This document shows positions 25,145 to 33,335 of a stretch of 64,000 bases of DNA, one piece after another. The DNA lies in NCBI GenBank assembly GCA_934622035.1, contig CAKTVG010000011.1, forward strand, positions 1 through 64,000. Reading direction: 5' to 3'. The stretch is from an uncultured Oscillospiraceae bacterium. Lineage in GTDB: Bacteria; Bacillota; Clostridia; Oscillospirales; Oscillospiraceae. Each line of letters starts with the position of its first letter. The stretch's first letter is position 1. The notes beneath the pieces are model-generated. The model ran no database searches and was not told the DNA's origin. It saw nothing but the letters and a program-made list of their open reading frames with translations. The translations under genes and the position numbers were made by a program.

Positions 25145-26166
25145 TACTACAAAACAAAATTCTCCTCATTACGGGCGGGACCGGCTCCTTCGGTCACGCG
25201 GTTCTGGACCGGTTTCTGACCACGGATATCCGCGAAATTCGCATTCTCTCCCGGGACGAGAAAAAGCAGGACGATATGCGCCATGCCTATCAGCTGGCCT
25301 GCCCCGCCTGTGCAGAGAAGATCAAGTTCTACATCGGCGACGTGCGGGACTACCGCTCCATCGCCCCGGCGTTCCGGGGCGTGGACTATGTGTTCCACGC
25401 CGCCGCCCTGAAGCAGGTGCCCTCCTGCGAGTTCTTCCCCATGGAGGCCGTCAAAACCAATGTCATCGGCTCCAACAATGTCATCGACGCTTGTGTGGAA
25501 AACCGCGTGAAAAAGGCGATTTTCCTCTCCACCGACAAGGCTGCCTATCCCATCAACGCCATGGGCATGTCTAAGGCTCTGATGGAGAAGAACGTCATTG
25601 CCCGGTCAAAGCAAATGCTGGCGGACGACCCCGTGCTGTGCCTGACGCGTTACGGAAACGTCATGGCCTCCCGCGGCTCGGTCATTCCCCTGTTCTGCGA
25701 CCAGATCGACGAGGGGAAACCGCTGACCGTTACGAATCCAAATATGACCCGCTTCATGATGACGCTCAGCGATGCCGTCGATCTTGTCCTCTACGCCTTC
25801 GAGCACGGCGAGCAGGGCGACCTTTTTGTGCAGAAGGCCCCTGCTGCGACCATCGAGACGCTGGCGCAGGCCGTTCTGGAGCTGAAGCGGTCCGACCTCG
25901 GCGTGCAGACCATCGGTACGCGCCACGGGGAAAAGCTCTTTGAGGTGCTGGTGACCTCGGAGGAAATGCTGCGGGCGGAGGATCTGCCCGGCTTCTTCCG
26001 CATCCACGCCGACAGCCGCAATCTGAACTACGACAACTATTTCTCTAAAGGGAACGCGGAGCTGTCCCAGATCGAGCCCTACACCTCGCATAACACCGAG
26101 CGGCTTGACCTCGATGGCATGAAGCGCCTGCTGCAGAAGCTGAAGCTCTTTGGAGGAACCTGCTGA
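25141..26166 (+). CDS. capE: UDP-GlcNAc 4,6-dehydratase/5-epimerase (CapE/FnlA)
   Basis: A 341-aa extended short-chain dehydrogenase. The NAD-binding motif is ITGGTGSFGHAV at the N-terminus. The active-site pattern STDKAAYPINAMGMSK has the T-D-K residues and a Met at the place of the usual Tyr, as in the FlaA1/CapE inverting dehydratases. It starts UDP-L-FucNAc synthesis from UDP-GlcNAc. The CapF and CapG homologues follow directly, which fixes the pathway. Its start overlaps the end of the flippase gene by 4 bp, and its stop shares one base with the next start. Confidence 0.88.
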   Translation: MILQNKILLITGGTGSFGHAVLDRFLTTDIREIRILSRDEKKQDDMRHAYQLACPACAEKIKFYIGDVRDYRSIAPAFRGVDYVFHAAALKQVPSCEFFPMEAVKTNVIGSNNVIDACVENRVKKAIFLSTDKAAYPINAMGMSKALMEKNVIARSKQMLADDPVLCLTRYGNVMASRGSVIPLFCDQIDEGKPLTVTNPNMTRFMMTLSDAVDLVLYAFEHGEQGDLFVQKAPAATIETLAQAVLELKRSDLGVQTIGTRHGEKLFEVLVTSEEMLRAEDLPGFFRIHADSRNLNYDNYFSKGNAELSQIEPYTSHNTERLDLDGMKRLLQKLKLFGGTC

Positions 26167-27359
26167 TGAACATTCTCGTTACCGGCGCCCGCGGCTTTGT
26201 GGGGAAAAACCTTGTCGCGGCGCTCCGAAACATCCGCGACGGCAAGGACCGCACCCACCCAGAGCTGGATCTCCGGGAAATCTTCGAATACGACACCGAC
26301 GGCTCGCCGGAGCAGCTTGCCGCTTATGCGAAATCCGCGGATTTCGTGTTCCATCTGGCGGGGGTAAACCGCCCGAAAACGGTGGAGGAATACCTCCCCG
26401 GCAATACCGGCTCTCTGGAAGCGCTGCTTACCGCTCTGCTAAAAGCGGGCAATCGCTGCCCCGTGATGCTGGCCAGCTCCGCACAGGCCTCCCTCATCGG
26501 GCGCTATGCGGGCAGTGAATACGGCAAGGCAAAGCTGACCTGCGAAGATCGGCTGCGGGCCTATGCCGCCGAGACCGGCGCGGAGGCGCTGATTTACCGC
26601 TTCCCCAATGTGTTCGGCAAGTGGTGCCGCCCGAATTACAATTCCGCCGTGGCAACCTTCTGCCACAATATTGCAAACGATCTGCCAATCACGGTCAATG
26701 ACCCGGCGACGGAGCTGGAGTTGGTCTACATTGACGACCTTGTCGTCGAGCTGCTGGACGCCCTGTCCGGGCGGGCGCACTGCTGCAATTATGACGGGCT
26801 GACCCCGGTGCCCGGCGGGGATTTCTGTTGCGTGCCGGTGACGCACCGCGTAACGCTGGGCAAGATCGTTGAGCTGCTGCACTCCTTCCACGAGCAGCCG
26901 GAAACGCTCCTGCTCCCGGAAATTTCGGCGGGCAGCTTTGAAAAGAAGCTCTATTCCACCTATCTTTCCTATCTGCCGCCGGAAAAGACGGCGTTCCCGC
27001 TGAAGATGAACGTCGATGCCCGCGGCAGCTTCACGGAGCTGCTGAAAACCCGGAGCTGCGGGCAGTTCTCCGTGAACATCACGAAGCCCGGCGTCACCAA
27101 GGGCCAGCACTGGCACCACAGCAAGTGGGAATTTTTCATCGTTGTAGCCGGACACGGATTGATCCGTGAGCGCAGGCTGGATTCCGATGAAATTCTGGAG
27201 TTCGAGGTCAGCGGCGAGCGGATCGAGGCGGTACAGATGCTGCCGGGGTATACCCACAGCATCACGAATCTCAGCGACACCGACGATCTGGTGACAGTCA
27301 TGTGGGCCAACGAGTGCTTCGACCCGCAGCACCCGGACACGTTCTTTGAGGAGGTCTGA
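26166..27359 (+). CDS. capF: bifunctional epimerase/reductase with cupin domain (CapF/FnlB)
   Basis: A 397-aa two-domain enzyme. The N-terminal SDR domain (about 1-245) has VTGARGFVGKN as the NADPH-binding motif and a Y-x3-K pair in SEYGKAK. The C-terminal cupin domain (about 275-397) contains GQHWHHSKWEFFIV, which supplies metal-binding His and Glu residues, and PGYTHSITN. The cupin half epimerises C3 of the CapE product and the SDR half reduces C4, giving UDP-N-acetyl-L-talosamine-type intermediate for the next enzyme. The full domain pair is intact. Confidence 0.92.
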   Translation: MNILVTGARGFVGKNLVAALRNIRDGKDRTHPELDLREIFEYDTDGSPEQLAAYAKSADFVFHLAGVNRPKTVEEYLPGNTGSLEALLTALLKAGNRCPVMLASSAQASLIGRYAGSEYGKAKLTCEDRLRAYAAETGAEALIYRFPNVFGKWCRPNYNSAVATFCHNIANDLPITVNDPATELELVYIDDLVVELLDALSGRAHCCNYDGLTPVPGGDFCCVPVTHRVTLGKIVELLHSFHEQPETLLLPEISAGSFEKKLYSTYLSYLPPEKTAFPLKMNVDARGSFTELLKTRSCGQFSVNITKPGVTKGQHWHHSKWEFFIVVAGHGLIRERRLDSDEILEFEVSGERIEAVQMLPGYTHSITNLSDTDDLVTVMWANECFDPQHPDTFFEEV

Positions 27360-27360
27360 A

Positions 27361-28503
27361 ATGGAAAAGCTCAAGCTGATGACGATTCTCGGCACGCGGC
27401 CGGAGATCATCCGCCTGTCCGCCACCATAAAGTGCTGCGACCGGTATTTCCATCAAATTCTCGTCCATACCGGGCAGAATTACGATTACGAGCTGAATCA
27501 GGTGTTCTTTGAGGATCTGGGGCTTCGTGCCCCGGACTATTACCTGAATGCCGCCGGGGCAAACCTCGGCGAGACCATCGGTACGATCATCGCCAAGAGC
27601 TACGCCCTCATGCAGGAGGTCAGGCCGGACGCCGTATTGGTTCTGGGCGACACGAATTCATGCCTGTCCGTCATTGCCGCCAAGCGGCTGCACATTCCGA
27701 TCTTCCATATGGAGGCCGGAAACCGATGCTTTGACGAGTGCCTGCCGGAGGAAACGAACCGCCGCATTGTGGATGTGACCTCCGATGTGAACCTCTGCTA
27801 TTCCGAGCATGCAAGGCGCTATCTGAACGCCGCAGGCGTCCCGAAGGAGCGCACCTTTGTGGTAGGCAGCCCCATGGCGGAGGTGCTGCATCAGAATCTG
27901 CCGCAGATCGAGGCAAGCGACATTCACGCCCGGCTCGGTTTGAAAAAAGGCAAGTACATTCTGCTCTCCGCCCACCGGGAGGAAAACATCGACACGGAGG
28001 AGAATTTCCGTTCCCTGTTCACGGCGGTAAACGCCATGGCGGAGCAATATGACCTGCCGGTGCTGTACTCCTGCCACCCGAGAAGCCGCAAGCGGCTGGT
28101 GGAGAGCGGTTTTGAACTTGACAAGCGCGTCATGGCCCACAAGCCGCTGGGCTTTCACGATTACAACTGCCTGCAAATGAACGCCTTCTGCGTCGTGTCC
28201 GACAGCGGCACGCTGCCGGAGGAGTCGAGTTTTTACCTGTCGGTGGGCAAGCCGTTCCCGGCAGTGTGCATCCGCACCTCCACCGAGCGGCCGGAGGCAC
28301 TGGACAAGGGCTGCTTTGTCCTCTCCGGCATCCATACGAAGCAGCTGCTGCAGTCCATCGATCTGGCGGTGCAGATGCAGAAAAACGGCGAATTCGGCAC
28401 TCCCGTGCCGGATTATACCGCCGAGAACGTGTCCGCAAAGGTCGTGCGGATTATTCAGAGCTATACCGGCATTGTTGACCGGTTCGTGTGGAGAAAAGAG
28501 TAG
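27361..28503 (+). CDS. capG: UDP-GlcNAc 2-epimerase homologue making UDP-L-FucNAc (CapG/FnlC)
   Basis: A 380-aa non-hydrolysing 2-epimerase fold protein: TILGTRPEIIRLSA at the N-terminus, VLVLGDTNSCLSV, HMEAGNRCFD and CVVSDSGTLPEESS in the UDP-binding half. Placed straight after CapE and CapF, it should convert the intermediate to UDP-N-acetyl-L-fucosamine. The HMEAGNRC form, instead of the HVEAGLRT of standard WecB, fits the FnlC branch. It is the last gene of the EPS operon. No terminator is visible after it. Confidence 0.9.
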   Translation: MEKLKLMTILGTRPEIIRLSATIKCCDRYFHQILVHTGQNYDYELNQVFFEDLGLRAPDYYLNAAGANLGETIGTIIAKSYALMQEVRPDAVLVLGDTNSCLSVIAAKRLHIPIFHMEAGNRCFDECLPEETNRRIVDVTSDVNLCYSEHARRYLNAAGVPKERTFVVGSPMAEVLHQNLPQIEASDIHARLGLKKGKYILLSAHREENIDTEENFRSLFTAVNAMAEQYDLPVLYSCHPRSRKRLVESGFELDKRVMAHKPLGFHDYNCLQMNAFCVVSDSGTLPEESSFYLSVGKPFPAVCIRTSTERPEALDKGCFVLSGIHTKQLLQSIDLAVQMQKNGEFGTPVPDYTAENVSAKVVRIIQSYTGIVDRFVWRKE

Positions 28504-28540
28504 CTTTTCTGTAAATATTGTGCCTTTTCAATGAATTTTA

Positions 28541-28569
28541 TTGACAGCAGAAGCAATCGCTGGTATGAT
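28541..28569 (+). promoter_or_regulatory. promoter of the zinc-ribbon gene
   Basis: A perfect -35 box TTGACA (28541-28546) is 17 bp from -10 TATGAT (28564-28569). It lies 80 bp before the start codon of the downstream gene, so that gene has its own transcription besides any readthrough from the EPS operon. Confidence 0.85.
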
Positions 28570-28648
28570 TCAAATAAAGCTTGGAATCGTTCCCAGAAAG
28601 CGCAAGAATCCGAAATCGGGATTCCAAAGACACAGGAGGAATGCACCC

Positions 28649-30769
28649 ATGGTCACATGTCTGAAATGCGGCAATTTCATCCCCGATGGGCAGAAATTCT
28701 GCTCTCATTGCGGCTCGCCGGCACCGATTGTCTGCCCCTACTGCGGCCAGCCGAGGGACAGGAGCATGCCCCACTGCCCGAACTGCGGGGACGGCCGCGC
28801 TTTCAATGGCTTCACGCCCGCCGCAGATCTCACCCCCGCATCTGACCTTACGCCCCCGATGCCCCCTGCGCCCCCTTCGTCTCTCCGTTTGCCAAAGACG
28901 GATCGTAAGTCAAAGACCGTTACCCCGCCGGAATTTGTCCCCACTCCCGAGAAAGAGCAGAAGCGCCGTTTCCCAAAGGTGCTTCTGTTTGGCGGCATCG
29001 GCGCGGCAGTCGTGGCGCTGGCCGTTTTGTGCGTGGTGCTCTTTGCGGGCAGGGCAAGCACCTCCGCGGATTATGCGCTCTATCTGAAGGATCGCGAAAT
29101 CTACTATTCCGGTCTTTCCGGCACACCGAACCAGATGACCGACCGTCTCATCTCCTCCGGCAGCGCCGATAACGAAGATTTGTCAAACGGCTGCTATTCC
29201 ATCACCTACCAGTGCCGTCTCAGCTCGGACGGCAAACTGCTGTTCTACCCCGACCGGCTTGACAGCAATTCCGGCGCCATCACGCTCTACTACCGCAGCG
29301 TCAACAATTCAAAAAAGGAGTCTGTAAAGATCGCCGCCGATGTTGAGGACTATGCGGTCAACGACGACGCCACGCTCGTCACCTATCGCCGCTACAGCGA
29401 CGACGCGCTCTATCAGTATAACATCAAAACCGGCGAGAAGGAAAAAATTGCAAATAATGTCGGCCGCTACGATGTCTCCGCAGACGGCAATCGCATCGTT
29501 TATCGTGACGACGAGCAGAATCTCTATCTGAAGGTTTCCGGAAAAGACAAGGAAAAAATCGACAGCGATACCAGTTCCTACAAATATATCACACCGGATT
29601 TCAAAACCGTCTACTACTATAAAGAAGACAGCTTCTATTGCAAAACAGAGGGCGAGAGCAGGATCAAGCTTGCCTCCGATGTTTCCACCGTTCTCGCCGT
29701 TTATGAAACCGGTGAATTTTACTATCTCCGTGACGATTCCATAGAGCGTCCTCTCAGCGCATATGTGGAGGATGACATGTATGAAAGCGATCTAAACATC
29801 GCCTATCCCACCTCTCCTGACTATCCCCGTTGGTGGCAGTATAACACCGATGCGGAATACCAACGCGCACTGGATGCCTATGAGGCAGCCTACGCACAGT
29901 ATGACATCGACTATCAGCTCTACCTGGATAAGACAGCAAGAGACGATATCCGCTGGGATCTGGAAAATGACACATACACGGAATCTCACTACACGCTTTT
30001 CTATTACGACGGCGCCAACTCGGTCGAGATTTCCGATAAAGTCGTAGACTACTACAGCTATTTTCCCTCCCCGACTACGCCCGCAATTGCATTTACAACA
30101 GTCAATGCAGAAATCGGAAAGATCAAAATTTCCGAGATTTCCGGAACCTCTGATGTCAGCAGCTATATCTACGAGCAAAGACAGTCCGATGATAAGGCGC
30201 AGCTTGCCATTCACAGCACGATCACCGATCTGAATGCCAATGGCTTCTACGGTGCGCTCTTTTCGCAGGACGGCAAAACGCTCTACTTCCGTGATAAAGA
30301 CAGCAATCTGTATTCCGTAAAAATCAGCAGCGGCGCAGCCCCCGAGCTCTATGACACCGACGTTCCATCCTCTACTCTTTGGGCTGCGGGCAACCAGTTG
30401 TTGTACTTTAAGGATGGCTCCGATCCATACGTTGCCGACCTGTACTGCAACGGCAAACTTGTTGATTACGATGTCCTGACCTGGTCACTGAGATATACGG
30501 ATGACGGCAAGACCATCGCCTACTGCGCTGACTGGAGCGAGAATTCGCAAAGCGGCGTCTTGAAGGTCTCTCGGAACGGCGGCGCCCCTGAAACGGTCAC
30601 AGACGATTGCAACGCGGTCACTATGCTCCCCAGCGGCAGCGTGCTCTATCTCTACGACTACAGCACCAGGTATTACAGGGGCGACCTTTATATCTACCGC
30701 AACGGCAAGACCGAAAAGCTGGATGAAGAGGTCATCGCCATCCTTCCGCTGGAGGACGTGAAAGATTAA
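28649..30769 (+). CDS. zinc-ribbon membrane protein with propeller-like extracytoplasmic domain
   Basis: A 706-aa protein with two zinc ribbons at the N-terminus (CLKCGNFIPDGQKFCSHCG, then CPYCGQPRDRSMPHCPNCG), a Pro-rich linker, one transmembrane helix (about 112-135) and a large outer domain. The outer domain repeats short blocks such as DGNRIVYRDDEQNLYLKV, GKTLYFRDKDSNLYSVKI and GKTIAYCADWS, which suggests a TolB- or DPP-like beta-propeller. AGGAGGA precedes ATG 28649. This architecture is common in Clostridia but its function is not established; a sensor or scaffold role at the membrane is possible. It has its own promoter and terminator. Confidence 0.82.
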   Translation: MVTCLKCGNFIPDGQKFCSHCGSPAPIVCPYCGQPRDRSMPHCPNCGDGRAFNGFTPAADLTPASDLTPPMPPAPPSSLRLPKTDRKSKTVTPPEFVPTPEKEQKRRFPKVLLFGGIGAAVVALAVLCVVLFAGRASTSADYALYLKDREIYYSGLSGTPNQMTDRLISSGSADNEDLSNGCYSITYQCRLSSDGKLLFYPDRLDSNSGAITLYYRSVNNSKKESVKIAADVEDYAVNDDATLVTYRRYSDDALYQYNIKTGEKEKIANNVGRYDVSADGNRIVYRDDEQNLYLKVSGKDKEKIDSDTSSYKYITPDFKTVYYYKEDSFYCKTEGESRIKLASDVSTVLAVYETGEFYYLRDDSIERPLSAYVEDDMYESDLNIAYPTSPDYPRWWQYNTDAEYQRALDAYEAAYAQYDIDYQLYLDKTARDDIRWDLENDTYTESHYTLFYYDGANSVEISDKVVDYYSYFPSPTTPAIAFTTVNAEIGKIKISEISGTSDVSSYIYEQRQSDDKAQLAIHSTITDLNANGFYGALFSQDGKTLYFRDKDSNLYSVKISSGAAPELYDTDVPSSTLWAAGNQLLYFKDGSDPYVADLYCNGKLVDYDVLTWSLRYTDDGKTIAYCADWSENSQSGVLKVSRNGGAPETVTDDCNAVTMLPSGSVLYLYDYSTRYYRGDLYIYRNGKTEKLDEEVIAILPLEDVKD

Positions 30770-30773
30770 CAGC

Positions 30774-30805
30774 AAAAGAGGAAGTCCCCGGACTTCCTCT
30801 TTTTG
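30774..30805. terminator. bidirectional intrinsic terminator
   Basis: A 13-bp stem (30774-30786 with 30791-30803) has A-rich and T-rich outer arms, so it gives a T tail on both strands. It separates the convergent zinc-ribbon gene and the DUF2087 gene. Confidence 0.88.
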
Positions 30806-30817
30806 TGTTTGCAATGC

Positions 30818-31126
30818 TCAAAGATACTTCGCCAGAAATTCTGTCAGCGGCGGAATGTGCTCCGCACGCCAATAGCAGGCGCCATCGGGCGTCCGTTCCA
30901 GCAGGTGAAAATTGTAAAGCTCCCGACGCAGCGTCGCAGGGTCATGAAAGGTCGTCCACGCATCCAGCAGGTCGCCGATCTCCTCTTGGGTGTATTTGCG
31001 CCCGGCGTCGATTTTGCCCGCCAGATACCACACTGCGGCGAGCATCTTTCGATGCTTTGCAGGAAGCGCCGTGAGCTGCCGCTTTTCGTTGAAAAAAGGA
31101 CGAAGCTCCTTCAGCTGTTCCTCCAT
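30818..31126 (-). CDS. DUF2087 family protein
   Basis: A 102-aa cytoplasmic protein with the DUF2087 layout: LPAKHRKMLAAVWYLAGK, then YTQEEIGDLLDAW, then DPATLRRELYNFHLLERTPDGACYW. The family resembles a winged-helix fold and is often attached to or encoded near regulators, but no member function is firmly known to me. An AAAGGAGTGAGG ribosome site and a consensus promoter lie upstream on the minus strand. Confidence 0.85.
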   Translation of the reverse strand: MEEQLKELRPFFNEKRQLTALPAKHRKMLAAVWYLAGKIDAGRKYTQEEIGDLLDAWTTFHDPATLRRELYNFHLLERTPDGACYWRAEHIPPLTEFLAKYL

Positions 31127-31156
31127 ACGTCCTCACTCCTTTCTGTAACACGCGTT

Positions 31157-31185
31157 ATTATACCAGTCAATTCTTCTTTTGTCAA
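31157..31185 (-). promoter_or_regulatory. promoter of the DUF2087 gene
   Basis: On the minus strand TTGACA (31185-31180) and TATAAT (31162-31157) are 17 bp apart, a full consensus sigma-A promoter about 30 bp ahead of the gene. Confidence 0.88.
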
Positions 31186-31198
31186 TGCGCGGCAGCGG

Positions 31199-31227
31199 TT
31201 GCAAATGCGGCAGCTTTGCGGTATAAT
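31199..31227 (+). promoter_or_regulatory. promoter of the LysR gene
   Basis: TTGCAA (31199-31204) and TATAAT (31222-31227) are 17 bp apart on the plus strand, 136 bp before the regulator. It stands back to back with the DUF2087 promoter. Confidence 0.75.
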
Positions 31228-31362
31228 TGCTTTATCATCCATAGGCTCGGCACGTGGGCGGTCTGCGCCGCGCACATGCCGCATTTCTATGCCGTGCGGT
31301 GCTCTGCACCTATCTGATTCCTGATATGGGGCATAGCGTCGAAAAACACACCGGAGGTCGCC

Positions 31363-32256
31363 ATGAACACCCTGCACTTGCAGTATATCATCGAAATTGA
31401 GCGCACGCGTTCCATCTCTCAGGCCGCGGAAAACCTCTTTCTCGGACAGCCGAACCTCAGCCGCATTCTGCGCGACATGGAGGAGGCTGCCGGATTTGCC
31501 ATTTTTGAGCGCACCAGCAAGGGCGTCCGTCCGACGGAGCGCGGGGCGTTGTTTTTGCAGCACGCGCGCAGCATCCTGCGCGAGGTGGAGTCCATAGACG
31601 CGCTGGGGCCGCGTAATCCCGTTCCGAACCGCCTGCGCGTGTGCATCCCGCGCTCGGTGCATGTGTTCGACACAGTCGCGGACTATCTCGCTCAGCTGCC
31701 CGCACAGCAGAGACTCCGCGCCGTCATCCGCGAGTGCCATGCGCGTCAGGCGCTGCAATGGCTCAACGCCGGGGAGGCGGAAATCGCGCTTTTGCGCTTT
31801 CGTTCGGAGTATCGCGACTATTTTGCCGAGCAAAGCGCCGTTTCCGGCCTGGAGCTGCGCCCGCTGCGGCGCTTTCGCTATCAGATTCTTCTGCACCGCG
31901 GCCACCCGCTGGCGCAGAAGGTGCAGCTCAGCCGTGCAGACCTGACCGGTTTCCCGGAGATCGTCCATTCCGATCTTGCCCGCATGACCGCCAAAAACGA
32001 GGAGCAGGCCGTCCGCCGCATCTACACCGTCGACCGCATGGCGCAGCTCACGCTCCTTGAGCGCGTGCCCGGCAGCTACCTCTGGGCGGAGCCATTCCCG
32101 CGCGAATGGCTGGCGCGCTGGAATCTGATCCAGAAAACCTGCGTGGACAATCAGGCGGTCTACCATGACGCGCTGCTGACCAGCACCTCGTATAAAATGA
32201 CGGAAATCGAGGAGGGTTTCGTGAACGAGATTGTTGAACTTTATCGCGACCTCTAA
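31363..32256 (+). CDS. LysR-family transcriptional regulator
   Basis: A 297-aa LysR-type regulator. The N-terminal winged helix-turn-helix covers about residues 1-60 (LQYIIEIERTRSISQAAENLFLGQPNLSRIL). The rest is a two-lobed effector domain. It is followed by a 124-bp gap with two palindromes and then the malate dehydrogenase/fumarase/Hdr/fumarate reductase operon in the same direction, which is the likely target. The effector could be a C4-dicarboxylate or a redox signal; the sequence does not say. Confidence 0.9.
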   Translation: MNTLHLQYIIEIERTRSISQAAENLFLGQPNLSRILRDMEEAAGFAIFERTSKGVRPTERGALFLQHARSILREVESIDALGPRNPVPNRLRVCIPRSVHVFDTVADYLAQLPAQQRLRAVIRECHARQALQWLNAGEAEIALLRFRSEYRDYFAEQSAVSGLELRPLRRFRYQILLHRGHPLAQKVQLSRADLTGFPEIVHSDLARMTAKNEEQAVRRIYTVDRMAQLTLLERVPGSYLWAEPFPREWLARWNLIQKTCVDNQAVYHDALLTSTSYKMTEIEEGFVNEIVELYRDL

Positions 32257-32261
32257 TTCCC

Positions 32262-32277
32262 ATATCAATTTTGATAT
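32262..32277. promoter_or_regulatory. palindromic operator candidate for the LysR regulator
   Basis: ATATCAATTTTGATAT is a perfect 16-bp palindrome containing the T-N11-A spacing of LysR boxes. A second imperfect palindrome, GAAATTGGCATTTC, lies at 32287-32300, next to the -35 region of the following operon. The spacing suits recognition and activation sites of a LysR protein. Confidence 0.55.
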
Positions 32278-32297
32278 ATCACTCTTGAAATTGGCAT

Positions 32298-32326
32298 TTC
32301 CAAACTTCAGCGAAATTCGGTATAAT
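32298..32326 (+). promoter_or_regulatory. promoter of the malate/fumarate operon
   Basis: A consensus TATAAT (32321-32326) lies 17 bp from TTCCAA (32298-32303), a poor -35 box. A weak -35 overlapped by LysR-type palindromes is what an activator-dependent promoter would show. Confidence 0.65.
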
Positions 32327-32380
32327 TCTATCGGTAAAAAAATATGAATTCCGCCGGGTACCGGAAAAAGGAGAGACACC

Positions 32381-33325
32381 ATGAGTAAAATCACTGTGAT
32401 CGGCGCAGGCAGCGTCGGTGCGACCATTGCAAACGACCTGATGATTCAGGGCATCGCCACCGAGATTCTTCTGATCGACATCAATAAGGAAAAGGCCTTC
32501 GGAGAGGCGCTGGACATCTACCAGGGCGCTCCCTTCTGCTCCCCTGCCATCGTCCGCTCCGGCGACTACGAGGACGCCGAAGGCTCCGATATTGTCATCA
32601 TCACCTCCGGCCTTCCACGCAAGGCAGGGCAGTCCCGCCTGGAGCTGGCACAGGCAAACGTCAACATTCTCAAGCAAATCACCCCGCAGATCGTCAAGGC
32701 AGCGCCCGAGGCGATTTATATCATCGTTTCCAACCCCGTTGACATTCTGACCTATGTTTTCTATAAAATCTCCGGTCTGCCTGAGCATCAGATTCTCGGC
32801 TCCGGTACCATTCTTGATACCAGCCGTCTGCAATCGGAGCTGGCAAAGCGCTTCCGCATCAGCCCGAAGAACGTCCATGCGCACGTCTACGGCGAGCATG
32901 GTGATTCCTCCTTCGTGCCCTGGTCCCTGGTGCACATTGCCAACAATCACATCGACTCCTACGCCTCCAACTCCCCCGACCATGACAAGATTGTCTGGAA
33001 CCGCGAGTACGCCGAGGTGGAGGAATTCGTCAAGAAATCCGGCGCTCAGGTCATCAAATCCAAGGGCGCGACCTACTACGCCGTGGCCATGTCCGTCTGC
33101 CACCTGTGCAAGTGCCTGTGCAACACCGCCGGCACGGCCGTGACCGTCTCGACCATGATGCACGGCGAGTACGGCGTCTCCGACGTCTGCCTGTCCACCC
33201 TCGCGCTGGTCGACCGCAGCGGTGTGCGCGGCAAGATCCTCAACCATCTGACCGACAGCGAGGTCGATCTGCTCCGCATCAGCGCGGACAAGCTCAAAAG
33301 CGTCCTGAACCAAATTGAAATCTGA
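32381..33325 (+). CDS. LDH/MDH-family 2-hydroxyacid dehydrogenase, probably malate dehydrogenase
   Basis: A 314-aa NAD-dependent enzyme of the lactate/malate dehydrogenase family. It has VIGAGSVGA (6-14) for NAD binding, D33 after the second strand, VSNPVDI, LDTSRLQ with the substrate-binding Arg, and the catalytic GEHGDSS. At the specificity position (classical residue 102) it has Arg (R80, in SGLPRKAGQSR) where lactate dehydrogenases have Gln. Arg there is the established mark of malate dehydrogenases. The neighbours support this: a fumarase follows 10 bp later, then a fumarate reductase complex. Overall resemblance is to L-LDHs, so a homology-only label would read lactate dehydrogenase. 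Confidence 0.82.
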   Translation: MSKITVIGAGSVGATIANDLMIQGIATEILLIDINKEKAFGEALDIYQGAPFCSPAIVRSGDYEDAEGSDIVIITSGLPRKAGQSRLELAQANVNILKQITPQIVKAAPEAIYIIVSNPVDILTYVFYKISGLPEHQILGSGTILDTSRLQSELAKRFRISPKNVHAHVYGEHGDSSFVPWSLVHIANNHIDSYASNSPDHDKIVWNREYAEVEEFVKKSGAQVIKSKGATYYAVAMSVCHLCKCLCNTAGTAVTVSTMMHGEYGVSDVCLSTLALVDRSGVRGKILNHLTDSEVDLLRISADKLKSVLNQIEI

Positions 33326-33335
33326 GGTGAACGCA

